Both the position numbers and the translations under genes were made by a program. A model generated the notes under the pieces. That model ran no database searches. It saw only the letters and a program-made list of their open reading frames with translations, and was not told the origin of the DNA. A DNA stretch of 64,000 bases, from positions 11,652,001 through 11,716,000 of the forward strand of contig OZ005601.1 in assembly GCA_963930655.1 (NCBI GenBank). Reading direction: 5' to 3'. This stretch comes from Myrica gale. Lineage: Eukaryota > Streptophyta > Magnoliopsida > Fagales > Myricaceae. Of this stretch, positions 25,501 through 40,500 are shown in pieces; position 1 is the first letter of the stretch, and every line of letters begins with the position of its first letter.

Positions 25501-28500
25501 GAGTTTCATACTGTGAAATTTTGATTCGCTCTGTGCAGCTTTGAGCAATTTTGTATCAATTTGACAAATGAAAAACTGCAGCAACATTTCAACCAGGTTT
25601 GAGCATGAAATATATGCTCAGTGTTCTTTAGTACTCTTGGACCTCCCAAATTCTTCCAACTTAATTTACTTAACATTAACACTATATTTGACAGCATGTT
25701 TTCAAGATGGAGCAAGAAGAATATACGAAAGAAGAAATAGACTGGAGTTATATAGAGTTCATTGATAACCAGGATGTTCTTGATCTCATTGAAAAGGTTT
25801 TTACTTTTCCCACTGCATTTGCCATCCCATGTTGAAATATATTTGGTTGTGATTTATGTTTTTGTCATCTTTGTTTTTCCTTTTTAATAAGATTGGCTTA
25901 TTTATCAAAAAAAAAAAAATTTCTTAAGCTATCATTTTGTTGTAATTGCAGCATATTTCCTGCAATGTGTTTGTGCAAAATATAGAGTCAATGTTTTAAT
26001 GACATTGAGCTCAAATGCATAATCTTCTCTCTTTAGGATAGTTTCTTGCTTTTATTTTTGCGTCAATCTGATCTTTTCATAGATTTTGGGTTTTACCTCT
26101 TTGCCCCCCCCTTATGTAGACCTCCTAAACATGAGTTGTGCCCTTTTTGTCCACAATGAAACTTCTACTTTTCATAGATATGAATTCTCTTTGACGCCAT
26201 GGCAAAGCGGTTTTTCCACTTGTCTTTCATTCTCAAATTGTCGTTCTGGTGCCTTTGCCCAATGATTGGAGTTTATGGCTAATACAGTAGGCTCCAGTAC
26301 TTGATACTGCATGCTGCTCTTATTTCTAATGTCCATGGTCACCATCTTATGTCCTAGGTGGAAGATTTGCTTTTTATTCTCTTCTTTTCTTTCCATATGA
26401 TATCGGACTTCTGATGCTTTAAGATCTTCTGAGCAAATGATCTTTTCATTTGATGGCACGTTTAGGCAGAGTATTTTGGGTCCTCAATTTATTTGACTTT
26501 CAATGGCTGTCTGGTTGCCCCAACAAGAGTTCACGCACACCCAAAATGAATGGGTACATATGTTATGTAACTATAAATGTTAGTGAAGTAATCTAATCAT
26601 AACTCCTAGGTGGCTGTAAATTAGTGTTCTTATGCAATGTAATCTTACTTGTCCTTCTAAATCCTTTGCTCCTGTTCCTGTGCATCTTGGTATTCAATTC
26701 CCCAGTTCAATTATTGTTTGTGGTTGGATTAAGGAGACACTTGGATGAATGGCATCATGTGTTATCATACTTGTCCATCTAATTCCGTTGCTCCTTGCTG
26801 TGGATCTTGATGTTTGATTCCTGGTTCAGTTATTGTTCTTGGTTGGATTAAGGAGACACTTTGATGAATGGCATTGTATTTGTTTTATCCTTCTAACACG
26901 TATTTTATAATTCAGAAACCGGGAGGCATCATTGCTCTTCTTGATGAGGCTTGGTATGTTAAATAAGTGACTATTCTTCCCTTTGATCTCTGTACGTGTG
27001 AAACGATAAATTTGTTTACTCCTTGCAATACTAGGTCTTTTACAGTTTATTCTTTTCTCTAAGTACATATATGTGCATGTATGTGTGTGTATCTTTATAT
27101 ACATGTGATTGTAATGTATCCGTGGTTATTTTTTGCAGTATGTTTCCAAGATCAACACATGAGACATTTGCACAAAAGCTCTACCTAACTTTTAAAGAGC
27201 ATAGACGCTTTAGCAAGCCAAAGCTTTCACGTAGTGACTTCTCCATTTGTCATTATGCTGGTGATGTAAGTATCTGGACTTGATTAGGATTCATGATTGA
27301 AGTACAAAGAAGAATGTCATAACTTCTTAGCGCAATTTTTTATGTGGGAAACTTTTGTTTTAGGTCACTTATCAAACTGAGCTTTTCCTGGATAAGAATA
27401 AAGACTATGTTGTTGCGGAGCATCAAGCCCTCCTGAGCGATTCCAAGTGCTCCTTTGTTTCAGGCTTGTTCCCACCTTTAGCCGAAGAATCTTCCAAATC
27501 ATCAAAGTTCTCATCATTAGGTTCTCTGTTTAAGGTCTCTTTCTGTTTTATGTTTAGGTACAATGCAGTTTAAATTCTTGCCGTATAGATTTCCCAACTT
27601 TTGTTAATATCATATGTTTTCTACAGCAACAATTGCAAGCTTTGCTTGAGACACTGAGTGCCACTGAGCCACACTACATTCGTTGTGTAAAGCCAAATAA
27701 CCTTCTCAAGCCAGCCATATTTGAGAGTAATAACATTTTACAGCAGCTACGCTGCGGGGTACGTTCAATATTTTGCTCATCTTTTGTATTTTGGTGTACT
27801 AGTCAGTTATTGTAATGCTCCACCAGCCACATTTTCACTTTACCTTTAAAAGGACCAGTCGAGGTTGCTTTTGAACCTCCTTGGAATCATTATATAAGAC
27901 CCAATTCCACCTAGTAAAGATCCCATGTTGGATTTGGCTCTTATTCTGCTCTTTCCTATTCTTTCTGGAGTGGGGACTCAGGGTATTAGAGTTATTCTTC
28001 CAATGTTTACTTGCATTATTTGCTTAACATGCATCTATATTTCAGGGAGTCATGGAGGCAATTAGGATCAGTTGTGCTGGATATCCCACTAGAAAGACTT
28101 TTGATGATTTTTTACGTCGTTTTGGCATCCTGGCACCTGACATATTAGATGGGAGGTACCTGTGTGTCATTTTTTATTCTCGGGATTTGCTGTTTTAGAT
28201 TCTCACCTCACAAAACTCTACTTCTCATTCATTTCAGCCATGATGAGGCCGTTGCTTGTGAGAAGCTTCTTGAGAAGATGAACCTTAAAGGCTATCAGGT
28301 ATTTTCATTGTAGTGCTCTTTGTACTGCTTGAGCATCCAATGATAACCAATTATGACTTCCCCTTTTCTTTGTGTGGTTTTTGCAAATTCCTTAACTCAA
28401 AATTCCTGGCAGACCCCCATTGCATAGGTTTCATTTGTTGTTGCATTTTTGGGTTCTGGCTACTTTTGAAATCTACCACTTTTGTATATTCATGCTGTCG

Positions 28501-31500
28501 TCGATTTCTGTGTCTCACATGCTCCTAAAATGTCTTTGGATAAGAGTTAGACTGAAAACTTTTGATCCCTTTCTTTTGCAGATTGGCAAAACGAAAGTGT
28601 TTCTTAGAGCAGGTCAGATGGCAGAACTAGATGGCTATCGCAGTGAGGTCTTAGGAAGATCTGCAAGCATCATCCAGAGAAACGTACGCTCATATTTGAG
28701 CCGCAAAAGCTTTATCTTGTTACGGCTGTCTGCCATACAAATACAAGCCTTGTGCAGAGGTACCAAGTAGAGTAGTTTTCTTATTTGCATCTTTGCAATT
28801 GTTTCAAGAGAGCATGTAGTTTTGAGGTTTAGTTGCCTAATACTTAGATATGCTGTACGAATTAATAACATGCTTTCTGATCTGAATACAGGAAAAGTTG
28901 CACGCCATCAGTATGAAAGCATGAGAAGGGAAGCTGCTTGTTTGAAAATCCAGAGACATTCTCGCATGTATGTTGCTAGAAATGCTTATAAGAATTTGTA
29001 CTCTTCAGCTGTTTGTGTACAGACTGGTATTCGAGGGATGGCTGCTCGTAATGAGCTTAGATTCAGGATTCAGGCTAGAGCTGCAATTATGATCCAGGTA
29101 AATATAAGTTTTTGTGCAACTATAGGAGATTCATAATCTGAAAGTTCATTTTTTTCAGTTTTTATTTTATTCATTTATATCTACAGAATAATGTTAGCAA
29201 GGAGCTAACTGATGCTCATTAATGCTCTTTGTTTCTCCTATGGAGTGCCATTTTGTAAATTCTATCTGCACTTTGTTTGTGTCCCTTTTGGTGTTTTTGT
29301 TCCATTTTGTTTCTTTTGAATAATGTGGAAGTTTAGCAATGCTGTCAAGCTACCAAGGTAGGCTATGTAGTTAGGACTCAGAGTGATGTTAGCAAACTAA
29401 ATTAGTTTTGGTGGGCTAGGGTAGGGATGCTATTAGAGCACACTTTTGGCATGGTGTTTGGTGTGGGAATGTTGCATTAAAATCCTATGGTTTTGCTTTT
29501 TTTTTTCCTGCTCTGAATATCTGAGAGTAAGGGTGGTTACATCAGTTCTTATTTGGTGTTTTGGAAAGGTGTGGGATCTGTTAATTGAGTCTCAGGTTCG
29601 TTGAAAACTGGAACAAATCTTTTTTGGGCCACCTATATTCTAATCTCCTTGTGGCTGTAGGACTTGATAGCTTGTCTTGGAAGCCTATAAGAAATGGAAA
29701 ATTCAGTATCATTCTTTGACTGTTGAGGCAGACCAGTAATATGCAGTTTCTTTGAAAGGGTCTACGGTTCTTTCGAGTTTACCTACGTACTTCCTTTCTT
29801 TATTCCCTATTCCGGCGGGGGTGGCGAATAGGATGGAGAAGATTCAGCGGGATTTCCTCTGGGGTAGTGATGATTGTGTTCATAAGTTCCATCTTGTGAA
29901 GTGGAATACGGTGTGTTCTCCGTTGCATGATGGGGGGCTGGGCCCTCGCAATATCAGAATGTTTAATATGGCGTTACTTAGGAAATGATTATGGAGGTTT
30001 GCGTTGGAACGGGATAAGTTGTGGAGAACGGTGATTGCTGAGAAATATGGTTGTTCGATGGGAGGTTGGTGTACGAGTTCTACCCGTGGCTCTTATGGGG
30101 TTAGTCTGTGGAGGTACATTAGTAAGGGGTGAGACACTTTCAGCAAGCATATTCGGTTTAAGGTGGGGACTGGTGTTAGTATCAGCTTTTGGCATGATCT
30201 TTGGTGTGATGATAAGCCTGAGTCTTTCTTTCCCATTGGTTTTCTCTTTATCTCGTTGCAAGGAGGCTATGGTGGCGGATTGTTTGGTGGATGATGGTGT
30301 TCATGTGGTGTGGAGTGTCTCTTTCTCTAGAGCTGTCAATGATTGGAGATGGAGGATTTTGGTTCTTTCTTTGCTTTGTTGTATGAGGTTGTTGTTAGCA
30401 GAGGGGAGCATGATGTGATGGTTTGGATGGGCAATAAGGATGGGATGTTTTTTGATAAGTCGATGTATGGCTTGCTTAGAGGTGGGTCTGGTCTCTCTTT
30501 CCCTTGGAAGGGGGTTTGGAGGTCCTTGTGTCCTATGAGAGTTTCCTTCTTTGTGTGGGAGACTTCTCTTGGTAGGAGTTTAACTATCGATAATCTTCGT
30601 AAAAGGGGTTTTATCTTGGCAGTTTGGTGTTTCTTATGTCGTGGTGCTGGGGAATCTATTAATCATGTCCTGTTGCATTGTCCCTTCGCGAGTGGGCTGT
30701 GGTCTCATGTTCTCTGTATTCTGAATCTTCCATGGGTTATGCCAGAGACTGTGGAAGATGTGCTGTGGTGTTGGAAGAGGAGGCTTAAAAACCCTTCGCT
30801 AAGGCTATTTGGAGATTGATACCCCATTGTATCTGGTGGTGCCTTTGGCGGGAGCGTAATTATAGATGTTTTGAGGATTGTTCTTTGTCTTTGGATAGGT
30901 TGAAGGGTGTTTTGTTGTCGTTACTTTTCTGTTGGGTGAACTCGGTGCTTGGTTGCCCTTTTCTAGATTTTGTTGATTTCCTTAGTTTTCTTGCTTGTTT
31001 GGAGTAGTGATGTCGGTATAGTCTTTTGTACTGTTTTCACTATTTCTAATGAGATTGGCTTATTCATCAAAAAAAAAATTGAAAGGGTCTACAGTGCAGG
31101 GAAGTTCCTAGGAAGTGCTTTTTGTGCTAGGGAGATTCTTGCTTCGTGCATGTGTAGATCAAGTGAAGGGTTTGTTGGCCACGTATTTGCTTCTTTCCTC
31201 AGCTTATGAATTGTGGTCGGTGGTTCATTTACTGGGTGTTGTTATGCACTCTCTTTTTCGTTGGGTTACTGCCATGTGGGGGGGGGGGTTGTTTTCTAGA
31301 TTTTCCAGATTTCATTAGTTTTTTCGTCTGTATGTTCTAAGTGTTTTCAGTAGAATCTTTGTACTGTTTTCACTCTTAATTTCTTTTAATAAATTGATCT
31401 AACTTATCAAAACAAAAAAGAATTGTGGTCTCTCGTCTTTCTTTAATTTAGTGTTTAATTTGTGGCACCCAAGAATGTAGATTATACTCCCTGATTTATT

Positions 31501-34500
31501 GTGAATTTGTGCTATCACAGAGCCAATGGCGAAAATACTTGACCCACCTTGATTATGTAAGGAAAAAGAAGGCGGCCATAGCCACCCAATGTGGCTGGAG
31601 AGCAAGGGTTGCACGACAAGAACTACGGAAACTTAAGATGGTAATGAATTTTTTTTCTCTGTTTCTTTCCTTGGTGAGAGCATGCTTGTTTATTTGATGT
31701 TTCCTTTCCTTTTCTGATGTGGCAAACTTTCTACAATATTCATGTTTGCTGTGGCATTGATTGTATTTACCATTGATCTAGATGAGTTGTTTTATTATGG
31801 TTGGACTTGGATGACAAGTTTGGAGTTTGAAGTCTTGGTAACTTGTTTCTTGGACTCACCTTGGATTTGGTGGTCATGTGGAAAGTTAGTGATTGTATAT
31901 GTGTGTCCACAGGCGGCTAAGGAAACAGGTGCTCTCCAAGCTGCCAAAAATATGCTGGAAAAGCAAGTTGAAGAACTGACCTGGCGATTGCAGCTGGAGA
32001 AAAGAATGCGGGTAATTATTCTCTTGAATTATATCATTCCACAAGATTTCAATTTAGCTACCATCAGGAAAGAAGTGAGATGTTTGAGAGCAAAAATTTC
32101 CACCTCAATAAAATAACTCTCCCCATCAAATCATCACTTTTCATTCCAAATAAATATAAAAAATTCATTCAAATCATCTCTCCACCTCAATAAAATAACT
32201 CTCCAAAATAATGCTAAGGAATAGAAAAAAAATGGCAGAGACCATGGTTGGGAATTGTTTGATCCTCTTTCTCTGAGAAAGAGGCGCAACATAATCAACT
32301 TGAATTCAGGACAACAATTAATAACTTTGATCCCTGTGGTTTTCTAAATTAATATGTATGTACAATTTTTGTTATGTAAGTCTGCTTAGCTTAGCTGTTA
32401 GAAGATCTCCCAATTGGTAGAAAAAAAGCCGCAACCCCGTGAAAACCTGGGAGGAATTTGATATGAGGGTTTTCTTTGAATACTTTATTTTTTCCTTGTT
32501 GAATCTTTGGCTTTCCTTTTGTTTTCACAGGATTTTCCTATGATTGGATTGTTTGTACTAACTGGCCCATTTCCTTAGAGCTGGATATGCATTAATCTTT
32601 TGGATGGGTGGCCTCCAAAAGTAAACAGTTTTGTACCATTGAAGCCTTCTAGGGAATCTGTAGCCTTCTCTTTCCTAAGTAAACTTGAGAAGGGTTGCTG
32701 TCTCTTTCTGTGTCCAAGTTGTGCATCTTACAAAAAGAACATTCTTGTTTAGGCGTACCAGGAGTTTTCAAGTTCAACATTGGCAAATTTGGCCATCTCT
32801 CTGCATGTTGCATCTCCTATTGCTAGAAATGGTTCTTTCTAGCCGTTTCAATGTCTTGTTGAGGAGAATTAATGGGATTTTAAAAGAAAAAAAAAAGATA
32901 GATACAAGGTCTGTTCTTCTACAAATTGATTCTGAAACCTCCATAGCTATCTAGTTTTCTTGTTTCTAATTGAGGTATCTGTTAATGCAGGCTGACCTTG
33001 AAGAATCCAAAACACAAGAAAATGCAAAACTGCAGTCTGCTTTGGAAGAGACGCAACTTCAATTTCAAGAAATTAAAGCACTGCTTATCAAGGAGCATGG
33101 AGCTTCCAAGAAAGCTGTTGAACAGGTTCCAATTGTACCGGAGGTCCTGGTTATTGACCATGAAATGGTCAGTAAGCTTATGGCTGAAAATGAACATCTC
33201 AAGGTAAGGTTGCTGAAACTCTAGTATTTATATGTACATTCTCATAGAAGACCTCATGTTGATATTGGAGAATGACCTCATGTTGATGTTGGAGGAGCAT
33301 GGGTCCCCCTAGAGTCGCTTTCTTTGTTTAGGAAGCCATTCACGGGAAAATTTTGACCATTGATAACTTAAGGAGGAGGGGAGTTTGCGTGATTGAGTGG
33401 TGCTATTTGTGTAAGTGCGATCGAGAAACGGTTGATCATCTTCTTCTTCATTGCTCGATGGCTAGAGGATTGTGGGGGCATGTGCTGAGCATTCTTAACT
33501 ATGATTGGGTTATGCCTCGAAAGGTAGTGGATGTTATGCTTTGTTGGAAGAGGAAGTTTGGGGACCCTATAGCGTTGACCATTTGGAAGATGATCCCTGC
33601 TTGCATTTGGTGGAGTTTGTGGAGGGAACAGAATGACATATGTTTTGAAGACAGGGCTGAGTCTTTGTCTAGTTTGGGGGGTTCTATGTTGCATGCTCTT
33701 TTTCTGTGGGCTAATTCGGTTTTGGGTTATCCTTTTGTGGGTTTTCTGGATTTTCTTAGTTTCTTAGCTTGTATGCTTTAGTTTTTGTCAGTATAGTCTC
33801 TTGTACTGTCACTTCTCTTTTTCTTTAATAAGATTGACTTACTAATTAAAAAAAAAATATTGGAGAATGACCTAGAGTTTTGATCAACGTTTTTTCTTCT
33901 CTATTCCATTGCATGTATGTCTTTACTTGTGGATGTGATGTGTGGGGATTTGATCGTATTTGACAATCTTTTTCTGGCTGTGGCACTTTTAGGCTCTGGT
34001 CAATTCTCTGGAAAAGAAAATTGATGAAACAGAGAGGAAATACGAAGAAACAAACAAGATTTGTGAAGAGCGGTTAAAGCAGGCTTTGGATGCTGAATCA
34101 AAGATAATTGAACTGAAGACTTCCATGCAAAGGTGCATACTGCTAGTCTTGTACCTATATTAATGGCTTCAAGTGTGGAAACTGTTATGCAGGCTGAGCT
34201 ATTGTTCTGTGTCTTTTGATTCACTAGTTAAAATATTACTTTAACTTGAATTACTGCCTTTCATTTTCTCAGGCTTGAAGAAAAACTTTCTGACATGGAA
34301 ACTGAGGACCAAATTCTGCGAAAGCAAGCATTTTCGAGTTCTGTTAGAAAAATGTCAGAACATTTAGCAATTGCTTCACCTTTGGAAAATGGTCAGGTGA
34401 GTGAAGGAAATAGAGCCAGTGAGGGTCGCTTTCATACTCTGTTCACTTATTGTTCTTACCCTTGTTACAATCTTTAAAGAGAGTCTACCTTCTACAGGAA

Positions 34501-37500
34501 TTGCAGGGTGCTGTACTAGCTAAAAAGTTTGGTACTGAGTCTTTGAGGAGGTCCCAAATTGAAAGGCAGCATGTATGCCCTTGATTAAAAAGACAAAATA
34601 TTGAATGCTTGTCAATCAGTTAATTATTAATTCATAAATTGATTTTTTTATTTGGTTTTGTGGTAGAGAGTCAATGGATTAGAAAGAAACAAAATGTTGT
34701 TGTGATGTTGGTGTCTGCTGCAGGAGAGTGTAGATGCTTTTATCACATGTGTGACTCAAGATCTTGGGTTTAGTGAAGGAAAACCAGTTGGAGCATTTAC
34801 CATATACAAATGTCTTCTTCACTGGAAGTCTTTTGAAGCAGAAAAAACTAGTGTCTTTGATCGCCTGATTCAGTTGATTGGTTCTGCAATAGAGGTAACT
34901 TGATTTACGTTAGACTAATTGTTGTTCCTTCTTTGTGCTAATGTAGAAATCAGATAAACATTGGGTGTGCCAAACTGTGAGGGGGAAATCAGAAGAACAT
35001 AGAGCGAGAAATCTGTGATTTGCAATTCTTGATTTCTAGAAATTTTCAATTCAATAGTTTGAGAAAGGCAGAAAATATTTTCTGCCTTAGTTTTTTTCTT
35101 ACTCATCAAAACCTTAAAAGAGGGTAGTGAATCACTAAAATGGTATAGTTTGAAAAGCCCCTGCCAGGCTGGGCGCTTCCTTTCTGAGTAAAAAAAAAAA
35201 TCAAATTGTATTGGGTTAGTGACTGGAACTAACATGTTGGATGCATTTAACATTTCTTGCAGAACCAGGATAACAATGATCACATGGCTTATTGGCTAAC
35301 CAACACATCTACATTGTTGTTCTTGCTCCAACAAAGTTTGAAAGCCAACAGTGGAACAGCAGTGCAGAAGCCTCCCACTCCGACATCATTATTTGGGCGG
35401 ATGACCCAAGTACTGAGATGATAATTTATTTATATGTGATTTCAACGTTATATATGTGGCTTTTGTGTGTGTGTGTGTGTATTTATGGTTTGTCTATGTA
35501 GGCACACAGTCGTATTTTCCTACAGGACAGTATATCGGGCATTATCATATGATTGTTAATCTTGTTTCCCAGGGTTTCCGCTCTTCTTCTGCCCATATTT
35601 TGGTTGGTGCAATTGATATAGTACGCCATGTTGATGCGAAATATCCAGCTTTACTTTTTAAGCAGCAGCTCATAGCATATGTGGAAAAGATATATGGGAT
35701 TATTCGAGACAATGTGAAGAAGGACTTATCACCACTCCTTTCTTCTTGTATCCAGGTAGAATAACTCCCAACTTTCTAACACTGCATCTGTACTATGAAG
35801 TCCTCATTTTACTTTTTTGAATATTCCCTTCTGTAGCTATATGGCTTTACAGGGTTTAAAAATGTTGGGAGACAATTAATGCTTTCTTTATACGTGATTC
35901 TAATTGGAACTTACAGCTATTTTATCAGAGTTTATACCTCATGATCTAATCATTCATTTTTTCCCTGAATCTGGATACTCATATCTCATATTGGTTGTGT
36001 GGCTTTTAGGTAGATTTATTTTAATTTGCTATATATTTGTGTTACGTAAGGTGGTGAGAGCCATCTATGAATGTTTGGTTGATATTCTATCACTGGCATT
36101 TGAAACTTGCTAGGGTTTTCATTTAATGAGAAAATGCTGAAATATTTTGATCTTGATTTTTTTGCTGTGCTAGCATGTGACCCTCTATGCACTAATTTGG
36201 TTAGCTATATTGGAGGTACCTATTTGCTAACTCCAGTTATCTGTTATCTGACAATCCAGGCACCCAGAATGTCAAGAGGAAGTGTTCTAAAATCATCTGT
36301 GCAGTCCGATACCAATAGTCTTGTGTGTAGTCCCTGGCACAGCATCATTGAGAACCTTAATGGCCTTCTCTGGACATTAAAGGAAAATTTTGTATGGAGT
36401 TAATTTAGTCAATATATACGTTAATTATAATCTCATTTTAGGATTGTGTGAATTTATAGTCAGCTTTCTTTCAGGTGCCTCCAGTTTTTGTACGGAAGAT
36501 ATTCACTCAGACCTTCTCCTATATCAACGTTCAGCTCTTTAATAGGTAAATGCTGTACTTCTGTCTCTCTGTCTCTCAAGGTATTTTAAGATATACACTG
36601 TTGTGCTTGCATTTTTTTTTTTTCTAAATGTTGTGCTTGCATTCTTGTCTGATGCTGCTGCAGCCTTCTTCTTCGACGAGAATGCTGTACATTCAGCCAT
36701 GGGGAATATGTGAAGTCTGGGTTGGCTGAATTAGAGCTATGGTGTTGCCTAGCAACAGAAGAGGTATTATTTTCCAAGTATTGCAGTCAGCTGCATTTTA
36801 AATTTTTTTAAAAACACGCCCCCCAACCCACACACCGACCTTTCCCTCATGGGCAAATGTTGGTAATAGCATTCATTCAATGAGCTGCAGCTCAAATGAC
36901 ACTTCCTCCCCTATAGGAATGGGCAGGAGGGTAAGATTGTGGGTTCAAGACCATAGAGTGTGTACAACTTATTACCCATAAACAATTTGTGCTTCTTATT
37001 GACTAATTAATTTTTATTTTTTCAGTATGCTGGCTCATCATGGGATGAACTCAAACATGCAAGGCAGGCAGTTGGATTCTTGGTATATTTCTTCCTTTCT
37101 GTGTTGAAGAACCATATAAATTTGATATCATTCGAATTTCATGTTTATTGGTGGATACACGATTCTCTTCAAATATTGCTATCGTGACTGAAAATTGATT
37201 GCCAATTGTAGGATTAGGTTAAGTATGGTTTAAGCAATATCTGCATCTTGCAAGTTATGTTTTCTGTCGGATTACCTAAACACATTCAATAAGTTGATAT
37301 GCATAGAAGTCTCTTTCATTTTGGCTCAAATCTTTAATTATATTAAAGTCCTTTTCAATATGCTTTATTCAAAATTAAAGTCCTTGTCATCAAGCAACTA
37401 GCTGCATAAATGATGCGAAATAAAGTGTCTTGACAATTCCAAATGACAAGTGAGTTATGAAGTTTTTTTGACTACAGATGACTATAGAAGGTCCTTGTTC

Positions 37501-40500
37501 TCCTTTTCAGATATCCCAATTTTCTGCTCTTGGTTGGTTTGTTTTCACACTAGAAAGGCATACACTTCCTACACTGGGCAGGAAGGAAAATATTAATCGT
37601 AGTTTGATGTTTTGAGTAGGGAAGGAGAATCTTAGTAAACCTTTCCTTAAAGTTCATATCATGTTCTTTGATTACATAAGGCTAAGAGTGGAGCAGAGTG
37701 TTTTCAACTTTACATATTTCCATTTCTTGAAGTTATTTCTTTTCTTTCTTTGTGCTGGAAGTTTCTTCAGCAATATTCTGGAATTGGTATATGCCATTCT
37801 TCATTTCTACTTGAAAATTCCTGAATAACAAACTCTATATTTTCTTGTTGGTGTGTTACAATCTTTGGACATTGTTTCTAATTTTTTCATCTTGATTTTT
37901 GCTCTCTATTTGGTTCTGACGACATTCTCCTAAAAAATTGTTTTTGTTTCTCAACTGTTCTTTTGCACGTATAGAGTCCATACAAATGGTTTTTTTTGGT
38001 TGCCATTGAGAGCTTCTTTCACTTCTAGTCATCGTGTTGTTCTCATTCTTTCTCTCTCTCAAGTTTTTATTTTCCCTTCTAAAATGAAAAATGAGATCAA
38101 GCATGCTACTATTATGACAGGTTTGTGTAGCACTGATGTTGTTGAGTTGTTGACTTAAGACTGCATTTGGCTTATCAACTCCTGTTATGCTTTATTCTGA
38201 GAGCACCCATTGTCAAAATATACATTGAATGTGGGAAATGTTGTTCACCTTCTTATAAAGGAAAAATGTCATCGTAGGCTGTTTTGATTAAGCTGTTGTC
38301 TCATGTTCTGCAATCTTTGTTTGGAACACAGACGAAGTTAATATTTTGAGGTCTTAATATGCTGAATTAAAATTTTTGACATCTATGTTATGAAGAATAG
38401 ATAAAAGTTTGCAAAGCCAAAGCATACCTGATTGCTGTGATGACTGTTGAAGAAAAAAGTCTCTTCACATTTTAGTGCCTTTATACCTATAATTCTCCAT
38501 AACAAGCTTAAATTGAAGTAGTATGCTGGGCATGATATCCCAAAATGCCTAATCCAGTTCTACTCAGTAGACACATGTTAGAGTCAACCATGCTATGCAA
38601 TACCCTTACAATCCAATCAGTACTGTATTAGATCTCTCTCTCTTCCTATCATTTTCGTCAAGTTCTGCATTTTGCTGCAGTAGTATGTGCCACATCACTT
38701 AAACATAATACTATTTATCATGATCCGTAGATGGATCAAGCCCACCTGTACTAGTAGTTCGCTGTATTCAACATTCAGTGTCTAGGTTTGGTCCATGTGA
38801 AGGCAGCCCTTCCGGAAAAACTATCATGAAAAGATGGTTGTCTATAAAGTTTCCCGCAGACCCCCTTGGTTTTGCCAAACACTGTACAATACCTGGTAAG
38901 TACACAGCTCATCCCATTTAAAGCTGAGCACTTTCTAGGATAATCCCCTTCTCTAGATTTGGAAAATAAAAGTGGCAGATGATGTAAGAAGATAATTAGA
39001 AAAGTTTTAAAACTCTTGTCTACCCTTGGTACACAAATTTTCTATGTCCTGGTACACAAATTTTCTGGAGATGGGATCCGGAGTGGTTGTGTGAGATGTT
39101 TATTTTGATAGGATGATTAACGATTGGGAGATGGAAGTTTTTTCGGAGTTTTATTCTTTACTCTATTCTTGGAGTAGGAGGAGAGGGGGTGAGGATAAAA
39201 TGCTCTGGAGGGGTTCTAAGAGCGGTGTCTTCTCTGTGAAATCGATGTATGCTTTGCTTATGGAGAGCTCCAATGTGAATTTCCCTTGGCGTTTTTGTTG
39301 GAGGAATTGGGTTTCCCCTAGAGTAGCTTTCTTTGTTTGGGAGCCACTCATGGGAAAATTTTGACCATTGACAACTTAAGAAGGAGGGGTGTTTGTGTGA
39401 CTGAGTGGTGCTATTTATGTAAGAGCGATGGAGAAACGGTTGATCATATCCTTATTCACTGCTCGGTGGCTAGAGGATTGTGGGGGTATGTGTTGAGAAT
39501 TCTTAACTATGATTGGGTTATGCCTAGGAAGGTAGTGGATGTTTTGCGTTGTTGGAGGAAATTTGAGGATCCAATTGCGTTGGCCATTTGGAAGATGATT
39601 TCAGCTTGCATTTGGTAGAGCTTGTGGAGGGAAAGGAATGAGAGATGTTTCGAAGATAGGGCTGTGTCTTTGGCTAGTTTTGGGGGGGGGGGGGGGGGGT
39701 TGTTGCATTCTCTGTTTCTGTGGGCTAGTTTGGTTTTAGGCTATCCTTTTGTGGATTTTCCGGATTTTCTTAGTTTTTAGCGTGTATGCTTTAGGTTTTG
39801 TCAGTATAGTTTCTTGTACTGTCAACTATCTCTTTCTTTAATAAGATTGACTTATATAAAAAAAATGAGCTTCCTTCACTTGAAGCTTTCAATTCAGCCA
39901 TTTCTTCCAATAAGATGCCCTTCTAATTTTGAAGAAATCCTCAATCATAATCAGTATAGGAAAGCTATAATAGAAACAAAAAATCAGGCAGCATGACTCG
40001 TCATCTTGACACGATTTTTGATATGAATAACCGAAAAAAGTGGGTTTTCCGGGATTAGATGTGAAAATTCCAAGCACAGGTCATCTGCATGTCTTGTCAT
40101 CTTCACATGACTGCTTTTTATATGAATAACTGAAAAAAGAAAGAAAAAGTGTGCTTTTTTAGATTAGATGGTCAAAATTCCAAGCACGGGTCATGCCTCA
40201 AATGTCAAAATGTTTCCATTTATCGATGAATCACATTCTTTGCCAATTGAAATTTCTTCTGACCTGACTACCCAAATGATTTGAAGCTATGACAATCCTC
40301 AAAGGTTCATAGCCATTATTGGAAGCCTATTTCCAATAACTGCTTTAGTAGGCATGATTTAGGTTGTATTTTGATCTATTTGGAACCAAAATTTTTAACA
40401 TAGTTTCACATGGTTATCAGCCTTTCTTGCTTTTGCTTATAAGCTCTGCTTTGTTGGTAGTGAAACATATGGATACTCTCCGTAGATAAATTAGTATTAA

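Noticed and set aside
29752..31007. Open frames of 78-158 codons as host genes
   Set aside because: They are frameshifted pieces of one LINE reverse-transcriptase tail bounded by a target duplication.
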